From an uncultured Lachnospiraceae bacterium (GTDB lineage: Bacteria > Bacillota > Clostridia > Lachnospirales > Lachnospiraceae): DNA of 31,417 nucleotides. The stretch is taken from the NCBI GenBank assembly GCA_949076555.1, contig CARUOB010000032.1, positions 1 to 31,417 on the forward strand, given 5' to 3'. Made by a program: the position numbers and the translations under genes. Under the pieces are notes generated by a model, which was given only the letters and a program-made list of their open reading frames with translations, was not told where the DNA came from and made no database searches. Below are positions 24,444 to 31,417 of the stretch, piece after piece; within the stretch, counting starts at the first letter, position 1; the number at the start of each line of letters is the position of its first letter.

Positions 24444-25370
24444 TTAAGTTCTCTTTTCCAACCGTTCCCTGTAGCCGGGCGCATTTTTAATCTCGAATTT
24501 ATTGTTGAACATCTCATACTCCGCGTCGTCGAGCTTTTCTTCGATCATTTCCTCCACATTCGTCTTATAGACGATGCCACAGGCAACGGAGGGCGCAAGC
24601 ACCGCATCCTCAAAAGACAGACACGCCTGCTGCACTCTGCTGCAGTACGACTCCGCCTCGCCGTCCTCCGCCATGGGAATCAGCACGATAAACACATCCC
24701 CGTCCACGCGGCCGATCACATAATCCGGTTTCTTCTCCTGCTTCAGAATATCGGCGATGGTCTTGATCAGGCGGTCGCTCTCCTCGTCCCCGAAATGGTC
24801 GTTCACATACTTCCAGTCATTTATGTTCACATTGATAACCGCTACCGGGACCACTTCCGCCCTGTCTATCAGCCTCATGTGCTCCTCGAAATACAGCTTA
24901 TGGTACACTCCGGTAAGCGCGTCCTCGTTTTCTCCTCTGGCCGTCTGTACATGCTGTACGCCTAGCTTCTGCTCCAGCCCGTCCACATAGATCGCCATCT
25001 CCGTATGCAGATAAGTCTCATCACCCCAATGGGAAAGCATCGCGGCAAAACCGTCCAGCATTCTCTCCACAGCCTGTCGTTTTTCCTCCGGCACCTTGCC
25101 CGTCTCGGCATACAAATGCGCGATCGTCCTGCCGTATACTTTGACCTTTCGTCCCGGCTCCCCGACAACATCCGGCGTGAAGCCCGCGAAACCTCCCACA
25201 GATATAATCTTCTCACCATGTCTTTCTGTCAGCAAAAGAGCGGCTCCCGTCACCGCACTGAGCGCTTTGCAGTACTCCGCCAGCGTATCCAGCGCATAAA
25301 GATTATCCATGGAATAGCTTCTGATATTTTCTTTGATTCTCTGCTCAAAAGGAATTGCTTTGTAGTCCAT
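24444..25370 (-). CDS. degenerate GGDEF-domain protein
   Basis: The 308-residue product has an N-terminal region of about 140 residues that may be GAF-like, then a GGDEF-type domain (about 148-300). The domain entrance DALTGVYHKLYFEEHM (150-165) and INVNINDWKYVNDHFGDEES (about 179-198) are recognisable. The active-site loop reads RVDGDVF (221-227) instead of RxGGDEF, and the substrate-binding pattern is altered. It is therefore probably not a diguanylate cyclase but a sensor or binding protein (inference). The start at 25370 follows GGGAG at 12 bases; ATG at 25394 has no site. It is the first gene of a four-gene operon behind the promoter at 25533-25561. Confidence 0.8.
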   Translation of the reverse strand: MDYKAIPFEQRIKENIRSYSMDNLYALDTLAEYCKALSAVTGAALLLTERHGEKIISVGGFAGFTPDVVGEPGRKVKVYGRTIAHLYAETGKVPEEKRQAVERMLDGFAAMLSHWGDETYLHTEMAIYVDGLEQKLGVQHVQTARGENEDALTGVYHKLYFEEHMRLIDRAEVVPVAVINVNINDWKYVNDHFGDEESDRLIKTIADILKQEKKPDYVIGRVDGDVFIVLIPMAEDGEAESYCSRVQQACLSFEDAVLAPSVACGIVYKTNVEEMIEEKLDDAEYEMFNNKFEIKNAPGYRERLEKRT

Positions 25371-25394
25371 ATGCCGTCTGTTCTCCCATTTCAT

Positions 25395-25526
25395 TTATTT
25401 TGGTTCTGCTTGTATCATTCTGCCTTTAGCCGACACCATCATATTCTCCGTAAACTTTTGTCTGGCCCGGTTCCATCGAAGGGCGTCTCCAAAAGAATAG
25501 GCAGGAAAGTTTTTCGCTTTCCCTAT
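25395..25526 (-). other. structured 5' leader of the GGDEF operon
   Basis: Between the predicted start of transcription (about 25526) and the gene lie about 150 bases. They contain a hairpin ATAGGGAAAG...CTTTCC.GCCTAT and a second one GCCC...GGGC. I could not match it to a known riboswitch class, including both c-di-GMP classes. It may simply be an untranslated leader. Confidence 0.35.
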
Positions 25527-25532
25527 AGACTT

Positions 25533-25561
25533 ATTCTAACAAATAACATGACGCTTGTGAA
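25533..25561 (-). promoter_or_regulatory. promoter of the GGDEF/zinc-ribbon operon
   Basis: Minus strand TTCACA (25556-25561), 17-base spacer, TAGAAT (25533-25538), with TGT before the -10 box. Confidence 0.65.
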
Positions 25562-25608
25562 GTTGAAAATGGATTTCCGCTGGCATATATTTTGTGTTTC
25601 AAATCAGG

Positions 25609-26124
25609 TCATTGGTAATTCCGACTGTGATAGCCTCGCTCCTCCACCCCGTTCAAGGCATTGAGTTTCAGCGCCAGCAAAAAGAAATAACCCGAGAGCA
25701 GATTTGCAAGGTCTAAAAGCCCGTCCGAAACCCCGTTTCCGCGCTGTAGATACCTGTACAAAAGCCGCACCAGACACTTGGCCTTCACCCGCAGCAGATG
25801 GGCCGTGCAGGCGCACTGACAGCCGCAGGGCAGCACAAAACCGTGCACACCGCTCTCCGCCTGCAGCCTGTCCACAGCGGCAGCCAGACGCGCTATTTCA
25901 TCCGCCCTCACCGTAAAACTGGTGCGCAAGGTCGGATTCATATGATAGATCAGCTCGCAGACCCACAAAAGTTCATCCGCGAGAGCCGGTTCTTCGATCT
26001 GACTTCGCAGCAGACCGACACCGCTTGCCAGTTCGTCCGTGAGCAGTTCAAAGTCGCAGCGCAGATCGTCGTCCGCGTCGCACAAAAACGGGTATGCCTC
26101 ATAGGGACTCCTGTATATCGCCAT
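25609..26124 (-). CDS. divergent cob(I)alamin adenosyltransferase-like protein
   Basis: The 171-residue product lies last in the cobalamin uptake operon. Its second half fits the PduO-type adenosyltransferase layout: AAAVDRLQAESG, FVLPCG at 96-101 (family FILPGG), AHLLRVKAKCLVR at 108-120 (family HxARxxxRRAER) and LLDLANLLSGYFFLLALKLN (family YLNRLSDLLFVLAR). Several key residues are changed: the second Arg and the Glu of RRAER are missing. It also has an unusual CGCQCAC cluster (C100, C102, C104, C106). The operon setting behind a cobalamin riboswitch supports a role in converting or carrying imported cobalamin. Family assignment is by eye and moderately sure. The start is 12 bases past the btuD stop. 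Confidence 0.55.
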   Translation of the reverse strand: MAIYRSPYEAYPFLCDADDDLRCDFELLTDELASGVGLLRSQIEEPALADELLWVCELIYHMNPTLRTSFTVRADEIARLAAAVDRLQAESGVHGFVLPCGCQCACTAHLLRVKAKCLVRLLYRYLQRGNGVSDGLLDLANLLSGYFFLLALKLNALNGVEERGYHSRNYQ

Positions 26125-26136
26125 ATTCTCTCCTCC

Positions 26137-26907
26137 TCACTCCCACCTTCCGTACATCTTTTTCATGTAACCGCGCACATCCATGCCGTAAAGCCGGTCG
26201 AGCTGCTTTTTATCCAGCTCCTCCACCGGACCGCAGGCAAGTTTCCTTCCCTCCTCCAGTAGAAGCGCCGTATCCGCAAAGGCAAGCGCCAGACTAATAT
26301 CGTGAAAAACCCCCACCACACACCGTTTCCCGTCCGCCGTCCAGTCCCGCAGGTTTTCTAAAAGAAGCGCCTGACAACGCAGGTCCAAGTGGTTCGCCGG
26401 TTCGTCCAAAAGAATGATGCTGGGATTTTGCGCAAAAGCTCTGGCCAAAAACACACGCTGTAACTGCCCGCCGGAAAGTTTTGTCATCGACTGTTCTCTC
26501 AATTCCCATACACCGGCCCGCCGCAGAGCCTCCTCCACAGCCTCCCGGTCCACCGCCGTCTCCACCAAAAACAGGCCCTCTCTCCTATGGGCGTAACGCC
26601 CAAGCATCACGGCCTCGTAGACGGTATAGTCAAAGGCCGTCCGGGAAAACTGACTCATCAGCGCAATCTTTTTCGCCCGCTGTTTCGACGACAGTTCGCA
26701 CAGAGCATCGCCGTCCGCTTCCACATGGCCCTGCCACAAAATCACCCCCGCAAGGGCGCGCAAAAGCGTGGTTTTACCACAGCCGTTAGGGCCAAGAATA
26801 CAGAGCCGCTCACCCGCCTTCACCTGAAAGGACAGATCATGGATCACCTCTGTTTTCCCGTAGCCGCAAGACAAATGTTCCACTTTAAGCATCGTTATTC
26901 CGTTCAT
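26137..26907 (-). CDS. btuD: cobalamin ABC transporter ATP-binding protein
   Basis: The 256-residue protein is a full ABC ATPase: Walker A GPNGCGKT (39-46), Q-loop MSQFSRTAFDYTVYE, signature LSGGQLQR, Walker B IILLDEPANHLD and the H-loop VFHDIS. It powers uptake with the permease upstream. The sequence alone would also fit iron-siderophore or heme import. The cobalamin riboswitch ahead of the operon makes cobalamin or cobinamide the likely substrate. GGAG lies six bases before the start. Confidence 0.85.
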   Translation of the reverse strand: MNGITMLKVEHLSCGYGKTEVIHDLSFQVKAGERLCILGPNGCGKTTLLRALAGVILWQGHVEADGDALCELSSKQRAKKIALMSQFSRTAFDYTVYEAVMLGRYAHRREGLFLVETAVDREAVEEALRRAGVWELREQSMTKLSGGQLQRVFLARAFAQNPSIILLDEPANHLDLRCQALLLENLRDWTADGKRCVVGVFHDISLALAFADTALLLEEGRKLACGPVEELDKKQLDRLYGMDVRGYMKKMYGRWE

Positions 26908-26976
26908 GATTCACTCCAAATCGTGCCCTTTCTTTTCTCACCGCTTCCGCCCATGGCTCCTGTCTTTTGTCAAACC

Positions 26977-27999
26977 TCATTCACTCTTTCGCCCGGCAAA
27001 AAAGAGGTAGAGAAAGAAGGGCGCGCCAAGCAGCGCCGTGATGGAGCCGATCGGTATTTCATGGGGCGGCGCGAGGGTTCTGGCCGCCAGATCACACAGC
27101 ACAAGGAAAGTTCCTCCAAGCAGGGCACAGGCCGGAAGCGTCCGTCTGTGTGCCGCGCCGAAAAACCGCCGCGCGATATGCGGCACAATCAGATCCACAA
27201 AACCGATAATCCCCACAAAGGCCACCGCCGTTCCCGTCAGCACCGCCACCGCCGTCATCAGCCCTGCCTTGACCCTGCCCAGATCCACGCCCATGGAAAG
27301 CGCCTGTTCCTCCCCAAAAGTCATCACATCAAGCTCTCCCGCATAGCGCAGAAAATAGAGACAGACCAGAACGGTGACCGGGAAAAGCACCCACACCGCG
27401 CTCCACTCCCGCATGGAAAAGCTGCCCAGCTGCCATAGCTGGATGCGCTGGGCATGTGCGGGGGAGCCTGTCGCAAGCAGCGACATGACCGCGTTGCAAA
27501 ACAGGGAAACTACCATTCCCACAAGGATCACCGTCACATTGGACATTCTCCGGTCCAGTTTTGCCGCAAGAAGCAGCACAAAAAACACCGTGCCGAGCGC
27601 AAACACAAGACTGACAGCCGGAAGAAGAAACGTGCCAAGCCCCGCCGACGCAAGCCCCAGCACAATGACGAAGGCCGCGCCCAGTCCCGCGCCGGAAGAT
27701 ACCCCAAGCCCAAAGGGCGACGCCAGCGGATTTTGTAATAGCGACTGCATCACCGCGCCGCACACAGACAGAGCCGCCCCTGTCAAAAATGCCAGCAGCA
27801 CCCGCGGCAGACGCATGTCCAGCACCATGGCGCTGTAGCTTGGGGGAATGTGTTCCGGCAGGGGTTGTTCGAACACACGTCCCGCCGCAATCGACAAAAT
27901 ATCCCCCGGCGGCACATACACGCTGCCCACGCCAATTCCAAACAGCAGCGCTGCAAACGCCGTCAGCAAAAGCAGCCCCATTTTTACTCCCGTTCTCAT
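26977..27999 (-). CDS. btuC: cobalamin ABC transporter permease (FecCD/BtuC family)
   Basis: The 340-residue protein has about ten membrane helices and the BtuC/FecCD signatures: RLPRVLLAFLTGAALSVCGA, FLPAVSLVFALGTVFFVLLL, and GFVDLIVPHIARRFFGAAHR, the L-loop that contacts the ATPase. Its start overlaps the end of the binding-protein gene by four bases, so the two are coupled. It forms the channel of the importer with BtuD. Confidence 0.87.
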   Translation of the reverse strand: MRTGVKMGLLLLTAFAALLFGIGVGSVYVPPGDILSIAAGRVFEQPLPEHIPPSYSAMVLDMRLPRVLLAFLTGAALSVCGAVMQSLLQNPLASPFGLGVSSGAGLGAAFVIVLGLASAGLGTFLLPAVSLVFALGTVFFVLLLAAKLDRRMSNVTVILVGMVVSLFCNAVMSLLATGSPAHAQRIQLWQLGSFSMREWSAVWVLFPVTVLVCLYFLRYAGELDVMTFGEEQALSMGVDLGRVKAGLMTAVAVLTGTAVAFVGIIGFVDLIVPHIARRFFGAAHRRTLPACALLGGTFLVLCDLAARTLAPPHEIPIGSITALLGAPFFLYLFFAGRKSE

Positions 28000-29099
28000 T
28001 GGTCCGCAAAACGCTCCGGATAGAGCGCCCGCGCCATCTGTTCCACCGCAATCACAATATTCTGATCCGGCAGGGATGAGGCCATATTATCTATATAGTA
28101 AACCTCCTTGTTCTGCACGGCGGACACACCTGCCCATCCATCCCTGCCGAGAATTTCCTCCACAGGCGCATCCATATAATTCACATTTGTGAAAATCACA
28201 TCCGGGTTTGCGGCTACCACCGTTTCTCCCTCCACGGAAATCCAACCGTTCTGATCCGCCAGCACGTTCGTACCTCCCGCCAGTTCGATCAGCTCATGCA
28301 GATAGGTGCCGCTTCCGCTGCTGTACAGGTAAGGCGCCGGAGAAATCTCAAAGTAGACACTTTTTCTCTCCCCCTCCGGCATATCGGAAACCACAGCAGA
28401 CAGCGCCGAAAGCGCCGCGTCCATTTCAGCCACCACACGTTCCCCTTCTTCCGGCACCCGCAGGGCCGCCGCCAAAAAGCGAATGTCACTGCGCACCCCC
28501 TCCACACTCTCGCTGGTGGGCACACAGACCACGCACACACCTGCGTCAATAAGCGGCTGATAGGGCGCCTCCTGATCGTAGAGGGAAAGGTTTGACACCA
28601 GAAGCATATCCGGCGCAAGCGCAGTCAACTGCTCCACATCGGGACTCACCGTATCAAAGGTGGGCACGTCCTCCGGCAGTCCCGCAAGACCTACGCTCTG
28701 TAAATCATAGCCCGCTATCTTCTCCTCCACGCCCAGAGCCACCAGCGTCTCACAGATCGAGGGCGCAAGCGCCACCACGGAATCCACCTGATCGGGAATG
28801 ACGATGGGTGCGCCGCTCGGGTCCGTTGTGGGAAGCGCCTGTGACAGTTCTGTCTCGACTCCCGTTTCCGATTCCGTTTCCGCTTGCTGTACCGCGGACG
28901 CTTCCGATTCCGTTTCCGTTTGCTGTGCCGCGGACGCTTCCGATTCCGTTTCCGTTTGCTGTGTTGCCGATCCCGCTTCGAAAGCTCCCTCCTTTGGTGT
29001 TGCCCCGCCGCAGGCCGTCAGCGCAAGCATCAACATACTCAATAAAATTGCCGGTATCCGTTTTTTCAATATCCTCTGTGCTGCCGTCTCTCTTTTCAT
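27996..29099 (-). CDS. btuF: cobalamin-binding lipoprotein
   Basis: This substrate-binding protein has 367 residues. A lipoprotein signal ends in LALTAC, with the lipidated Cys30. Next is a Gln/Thr/Glu/Ser linker with three near-identical 11-residue repeats (about 45-78, QQTETESEASA), then the helical-backbone binding domain of the TroA/BtuF class (VVALAPSICETLVALGVEEK, APDMLLVSNLSLYD, DVIFTNVNY). It delivers its ligand to BtuC on the outer face. A GGAGAGGAA site precedes the start. The gene lies just behind a cobalamin riboswitch. Confidence 0.88.
   Translation of the reverse strand: MKRETAAQRILKKRIPAILLSMLMLALTACGGATPKEGAFEAGSATQQTETESEASAAQQTETESEASAVQQAETESETGVETELSQALPTTDPSGAPIVIPDQVDSVVALAPSICETLVALGVEEKIAGYDLQSVGLAGLPEDVPTFDTVSPDVEQLTALAPDMLLVSNLSLYDQEAPYQPLIDAGVCVVCVPTSESVEGVRSDIRFLAAALRVPEEGERVVAEMDAALSALSAVVSDMPEGERKSVYFEISPAPYLYSSGSGTYLHELIELAGGTNVLADQNGWISVEGETVVAANPDVIFTNVNYMDAPVEEILGRDGWAGVSAVQNKEVYYIDNMASSLPDQNIVIAVEQMARALYPERFADQ
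28860..28970 (-). repeat. 33-bp tandem repeats in the btuF linker
   Basis: About three in-frame copies, each with GATTCCGTTTCCG and a CTTGCTGT or TTTGCTGT core on the plus strand. They encode the repeated TETESEASA segments and are prone to length change. Confidence 0.8.
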
Positions 29100-29146
29100 G
29101 TTCCTCTCCTCGTCTTCTTTCTGGTCATAGTTCTAAGACGCCGCCT

Positions 29147-29184
29147 GAAAAACGATGGCGTCCTGTGCCGAAACATAGAACGCC
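29147..29184 (-). terminator. rho-independent terminator of the cobalamin riboswitch
   Basis: On the minus strand GGCGTTCTATG, loop TTTCGG, CACAGGACGCC forms an 11-pair stem with one mismatch, followed by ATCGTTTTTC. It lies between the aptamer and btuF, where a transcription-terminating expression platform is expected. A second GC-rich hairpin (about 29190-29216) just upstream may be the alternative structure. Confidence 0.7.
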
Positions 29185-29244
29185 AAAGGCCCCGCCGCAG
29201 ACGCGGCAAGGCCGAAAGTAACGCAGTTCCGGTTTCGGCAGAAT

Positions 29245-29355
29245 GCCGTCAGACTGCCACGTATCTGGCTTATCCTTTCACAAGGCTTCACAGTGACCGA
29301 CTCGCAGGGCTTTTCACCCTATTCCGTGTGCCGCAAAAGCGGCTGCATCTGACGC
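29245..29355 (-). promoter_or_regulatory. cobalamin riboswitch aptamer
   Basis: The minus strand carries the conserved cobalamin aptamer elements in order: GGGTGAAAAGCCCTGCG, CGGTCACTGTGA, then the B12 box AAGCCAGATAC. A closing stem pairs GTCAGA (29348-29353) with TCTGAC (29248-29253). It is compact, closer to the shorter aptamer forms. Binding of a cobalamin is expected to promote termination ahead of the btuFCD operon. Confidence 0.92.
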
Positions 29356-29374
29356 CGTATTCAATTATGTTGAC

Positions 29375-29403
29375 AGTCTAGCACAATTTATTCTCTTTGT
29401 CAA
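29375..29403 (-). promoter_or_regulatory. sigma-A promoter of the btu operon
   Basis: Minus strand TTGACA (29398-29403), 17-base spacer, TAGACT (29375-29380) with TGC before the -10 box. Transcription would start about 15 bases ahead of the aptamer. Confidence 0.85.
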
Positions 29404-29453
29404 AATGCCTGAGACAGGTACCCCTTTATTCGTGTCAGGCTGAACTGTTTCTT

Positions 29454-30142
29454 TTATTCCAGTCTGACCACCGCCACACCGTCCACCAGCTTCACATATC
29501 CCGTCTGCGGATAAACCGGCATCTTTGCGACTTCCTCTTTCCTCTCTGTGCTGCCGTCAAAGACAACCTTCACATCCCACAGCATCACATTGTCAAAATA
29601 GGCCTGATAGGTACCCGGATAGGTAATGGCGCTGGACTTATTACAGCCGGATATCCCTTCCACACGCTCCGTGCCCGGCGTCTTTTTCATAATCTCCGAA
29701 AGCTCGCCCACAAACGTAACCGGCGTTTCTCCCGGAACATACCCTCGCGTCCTGTGAACCTCTGTCATGATCTCCGTCATCAGGGACAAAGTTGCCTTAC
29801 TCTCTGCCTCCTTTTTCACATAAACCGCATTATCCGTCTGGATGTAGGAAAAGATAAGGAAGCCGAGCAGGATTACGATACATCCCCGTATTTTTTCCCT
29901 GTTTTCCCTTCCCTCATCCGTCCATTTCCACAAAAGGAGCGGCAAAGGGAAGAACAGCCGTCAGAGACAGAAGCAGCGCCCACTCTTCCCTGCCCCCTCC
30001 AAACAAACGCTTTCCCCGTCTGATCAAACATACGACAGACAAGAAAAACCGCCAGTCCTAACCAGAAAAGCGCAATTATTCCCGTACTCCATGGCATCAG
30101 CAGACCCGATGCCGTGACTTCCCGGTACTGAGGCTCCAGCAC
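29454..30142 (-). pseudogene. frameshifted C-terminal remnant of a GtrII-type glucosyltransferase membrane protein
   Basis: The readable pieces lie in three frames. From 30142: SGLLMPWSTGIIALFWLGLAVF (membrane helix). Then, in a second frame, LFGGGREEWALLLSLTAVLP. Then, in a third frame to 29454, LLLWKWTDEGRENREKIRGC, a membrane helix, SKATLSLMTEI and the ending MPVYPQTGYVKLVDGVAVVR. This ending matches my memory of the C-terminus of GtrII-type glucosyltransferase proteins of Lachnospiraceae, which are 500 or more residues long. The first two thirds are absent and at least two frameshifts separate the pieces, one near the T run around 30037. It is most likely a decaying gene; a 163-residue product from the last piece cannot be excluded. 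Confidence 0.6.
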
Positions 30143-30187
30143 TCTTCCTTATTTTTATCATACCATATTATCTGTCAGCGCCATCGC

Positions 30188-30234
30188 AACCAAAAACTCA
30201 CTTCGATCTGTACGACACAGCATCGAAGTGAGCT
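30188..30234 (-). terminator. rho-independent terminator of tpiA
   Basis: Minus strand AGCTCACTTCGAT, a 14-base loop region, ATCGAAGTGAG and then TTTTTGG: 11 perfect pairs and a T tract, about 50 bases after the tpiA stop codon. It ends the pgk-tpiA transcript. Confidence 0.88.
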
Positions 30235-30281
30235 TTCTTTCCTCTTATTCTGCTTTTACATGCACTTAGAAACGCTGTTTC

Positions 30282-31028
30282 TTATGCGTTCACGATCTGG
30301 CCAAAGTCAGGCTTCAAGGATGCGCCGCCGATCAGTCCGCCGTCGATGTCAGGCTTGGACAGAAGTTCAGCCGCGTTAGACGCGTTCATGGAGCCGCCGT
30401 ACTGGATGCGCACTGCCTCAGCGGTAGCCTCATCGTACATTTCAGCGATGCAGTCGCGAATGCCCTTGCATACTTCCTGTGCCTGATCGGAGGTAGCGGT
30501 CTTGCCGGTTCCGATCGCCCAGATCGGCTCATACGCGATAACCATGCCCTTCACCTGATCAGCGGTCACGCCAGCCAGATCGGACTTGATCTGTAATCTG
30601 ATCCAATCCATGGTCACGTTCATCTCTCTCTGCTCTAAGGACTCGCCACAGCACAGGATCGGCACAAGACCTGCCTCCAGCGCCTTAAGCACCTTCTTGT
30701 TTAAGAAAGCGTCATCCTCCTTGAAGTACTCTCTTCTCTCGGAGTGGCCGATAATCACGTACTCCACGCCCGCGTCTTTCAGCATGGGCGCGGAAATTTC
30801 GCCCGTGTACGCGCCCTTGTCCTCGATATAGAAGTTCTCAGCGCCCACATGTACGTTGGTGCCCTTGACAGCCTCAGCCACGGGTACAATGTCAATCGCG
30901 GGTACACAGTAAACCACGTCAACCGCATCGTTCACTACCAGATCCTTTAAAGTCGCGCAGAGCGCAACTGCCTCGCTGGGAGTCATGTTCATCTTCCAGT
31001 TTCCGGCGATAATTCTTCTTCTAGCCAT
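30282..31028 (-). CDS. tpiA: triosephosphate isomerase
   Basis: This glycolytic enzyme interconverts dihydroxyacetone phosphate and glyceraldehyde 3-phosphate. The 248-residue product is full length. The catalytic residues are present: K12 (AGNWKMN), H95 (IIGHSERREYF) and E167 (AYEPIWAIGTGKTA). The phosphate-binding GGSMNASN and GLIGGASL motifs lie near the end. The start at 31028 follows AAGGAG at nine bases; a 30-codon in-frame extension runs into a hairpin repeat and has no ribosome site. It follows pgk in the same direction. Confidence 0.97.
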   Translation of the reverse strand: MARRRIIAGNWKMNMTPSEAVALCATLKDLVVNDAVDVVYCVPAIDIVPVAEAVKGTNVHVGAENFYIEDKGAYTGEISAPMLKDAGVEYVIIGHSERREYFKEDDAFLNKKVLKALEAGLVPILCCGESLEQREMNVTMDWIRLQIKSDLAGVTADQVKGMVIAYEPIWAIGTGKTATSDQAQEVCKGIRDCIAEMYDEATAEAVRIQYGGSMNASNAAELLSKPDIDGGLIGGASLKPDFGQIVNA

Positions 31029-31059
31029 GCTAATAATCTCCTTATTTTCTATTATTTTT

Positions 31060-31185
31060 TTATGCAGAGCCTCGTAATTGCTCCGCAATTCCTTCGGGTG
31101 CGTTGCACCCTCAAACAATCATATCCGAGAGAGAACCCGTGCAAGCACGTTCTCTCTCAGCTATGATTATTCTCGCTCTGCTCAT
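31060..31185. repeat. nested-hairpin intergenic repeat (family B), pgk-tpiA spacer
   Basis: An outer stem GCAGAGC/GCTCTGC encloses two three-base-loop hairpins, AATTGC-TCC-GCAATT and GGGTGC-GTT-GCACCC. A long arm AATCAT..CGAGAGAGAAC / GTTCTCTCTCAG..ATGATT is capped by CGTGCAAGCACG. The cap is identical to the one in the smpB-rnr spacer. No T tract follows, so it does not look like a terminator. Confidence 0.8.
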
Positions 31186-31248
31186 CGCATCATTTATCAT
31201 CCGCTGCCTATAACACGGCGTAATGGCAGCTTCTACATATTGCAAGGC

Positions 31249-31417
31249 TTATTTGTCATCCGCTGCTACCACGCCGGGAAGTTCCTTTCCCTCTAAAAAC
31301 TCAAGGGAAGCGCCGCCGCCTGTGGAAATGTGGGACATCTTGTCTGCAAATCCGAGCTGGTTGCATGCCGCTGCGGAATCGCCGCCGCCGATGATGGTGG
31401 TAGCATCCGTCTCAGCC
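31249..31417 (-). CDS. pgk: phosphoglycerate kinase, C-terminal part
   Basis: The window contains only the last 55 codons; the 5' part lies beyond position 31417. The frame reads TIIGGGDSAAACNQLGFADK and then HISTGGGASLEFLEGKELPG, which is the nucleotide-binding C-terminal lobe of phosphoglycerate kinase. It ends VVAADDK with TAA at 31249-31251. The enzyme makes ATP from 1,3-bisphosphoglycerate in glycolysis. pgk followed by tpiA is the usual glycolytic order in Firmicutes. Confidence 0.96.
   Translation of the reverse strand, partial: AETDATTIIGGGDSAAACNQLGFADKMSHISTGGGASLEFLEGKELPGVVAADDK

Noticed and set aside
25395..25526. c-di-GMP riboswitch upstream of the GGDEF-like gene.
   Set aside because: Neither class of c-di-GMP aptamer core could be found in the leader, despite the suggestive gene; only generic hairpins are present.

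Overview
The window looks like the chromosome of a mid-GC Gram-positive anaerobe of the class Clostridia, most likely family Lachnospiraceae. The basis is gene content and style: BspA-type leucine-rich-repeat surface proteins, a CIRCE-controlled groESL operon, the secG-rnr-smpB-ssrA and pgk-tpiA arrangements, strong AGGAGG-type ribosome binding sites, and no outer-membrane genes. The assignment is inference; no rRNA is present.

Nearly everything reads on the minus strand. From left to right: (1) the 5' end of tmRNA (ssrA) with its own promoter, then smpB, rnr and secG behind one good sigma-A promoter (trans-translation, RNA decay, secretion). (2) A 1,535-residue secreted protein combining an acidic linker, BspA leucine-rich repeats, a class 3 lipase domain and about seven Ig-like repeats. 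It is followed by a 590-bp gap holding remains of a PIN-domain gene and its small partner. (3) A cytosolic leucine-rich-repeat protein, a MoxR-type AAA+ ATPase and a VWA/DUF2201 protein, a probable three-component chaperone-like system. (4) TraX-like membrane protein, metallo-beta-lactamase-fold hydrolase and the bifunctional RelA/SpoT (p)ppGpp enzyme. (5) A block with different orientation and lower GC (17.1-20.0 kb): DNA-3-methyladenine glycosylase, isochorismatase-like hydrolase, a divergent WYL regulator and a membrane-attached XRE regulator. It ends at a bidirectional terminator. (6) groEL-groES with CIRCE. (7) An unrecognised four-gene operon: a degenerate GGDEF protein, two zinc-ribbon single-pass membrane proteins and a small single-pass protein. 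(8) A cobalamin riboswitch followed by btuF-btuC-btuD and a divergent adenosyltransferase-like protein. (9) A frameshifted GtrII-type glucosyltransferase remnant. (10) tpiA and the 3' end of pgk.

Two families of structured intergenic repeats run through the window. Family A (four copies: 9661-9755, 11311-11440, 14478-14590, 21801-21895) always sits directly behind the stop codon of one gene and ahead of the next gene in the same operon; in one copy it supplies the last codons and the stop. Family B (585-789, 2934-3062, about 31060-31185) is built from nested hairpins, the main one capped by TGCTTGCA. I regard these repeats, the MoxR/VWA/LRR triad with its altered zincin motif, and the degenerate-GGDEF/zinc-ribbon operon as the parts most worth further work. 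All functions are from reading motifs; no database search was possible.
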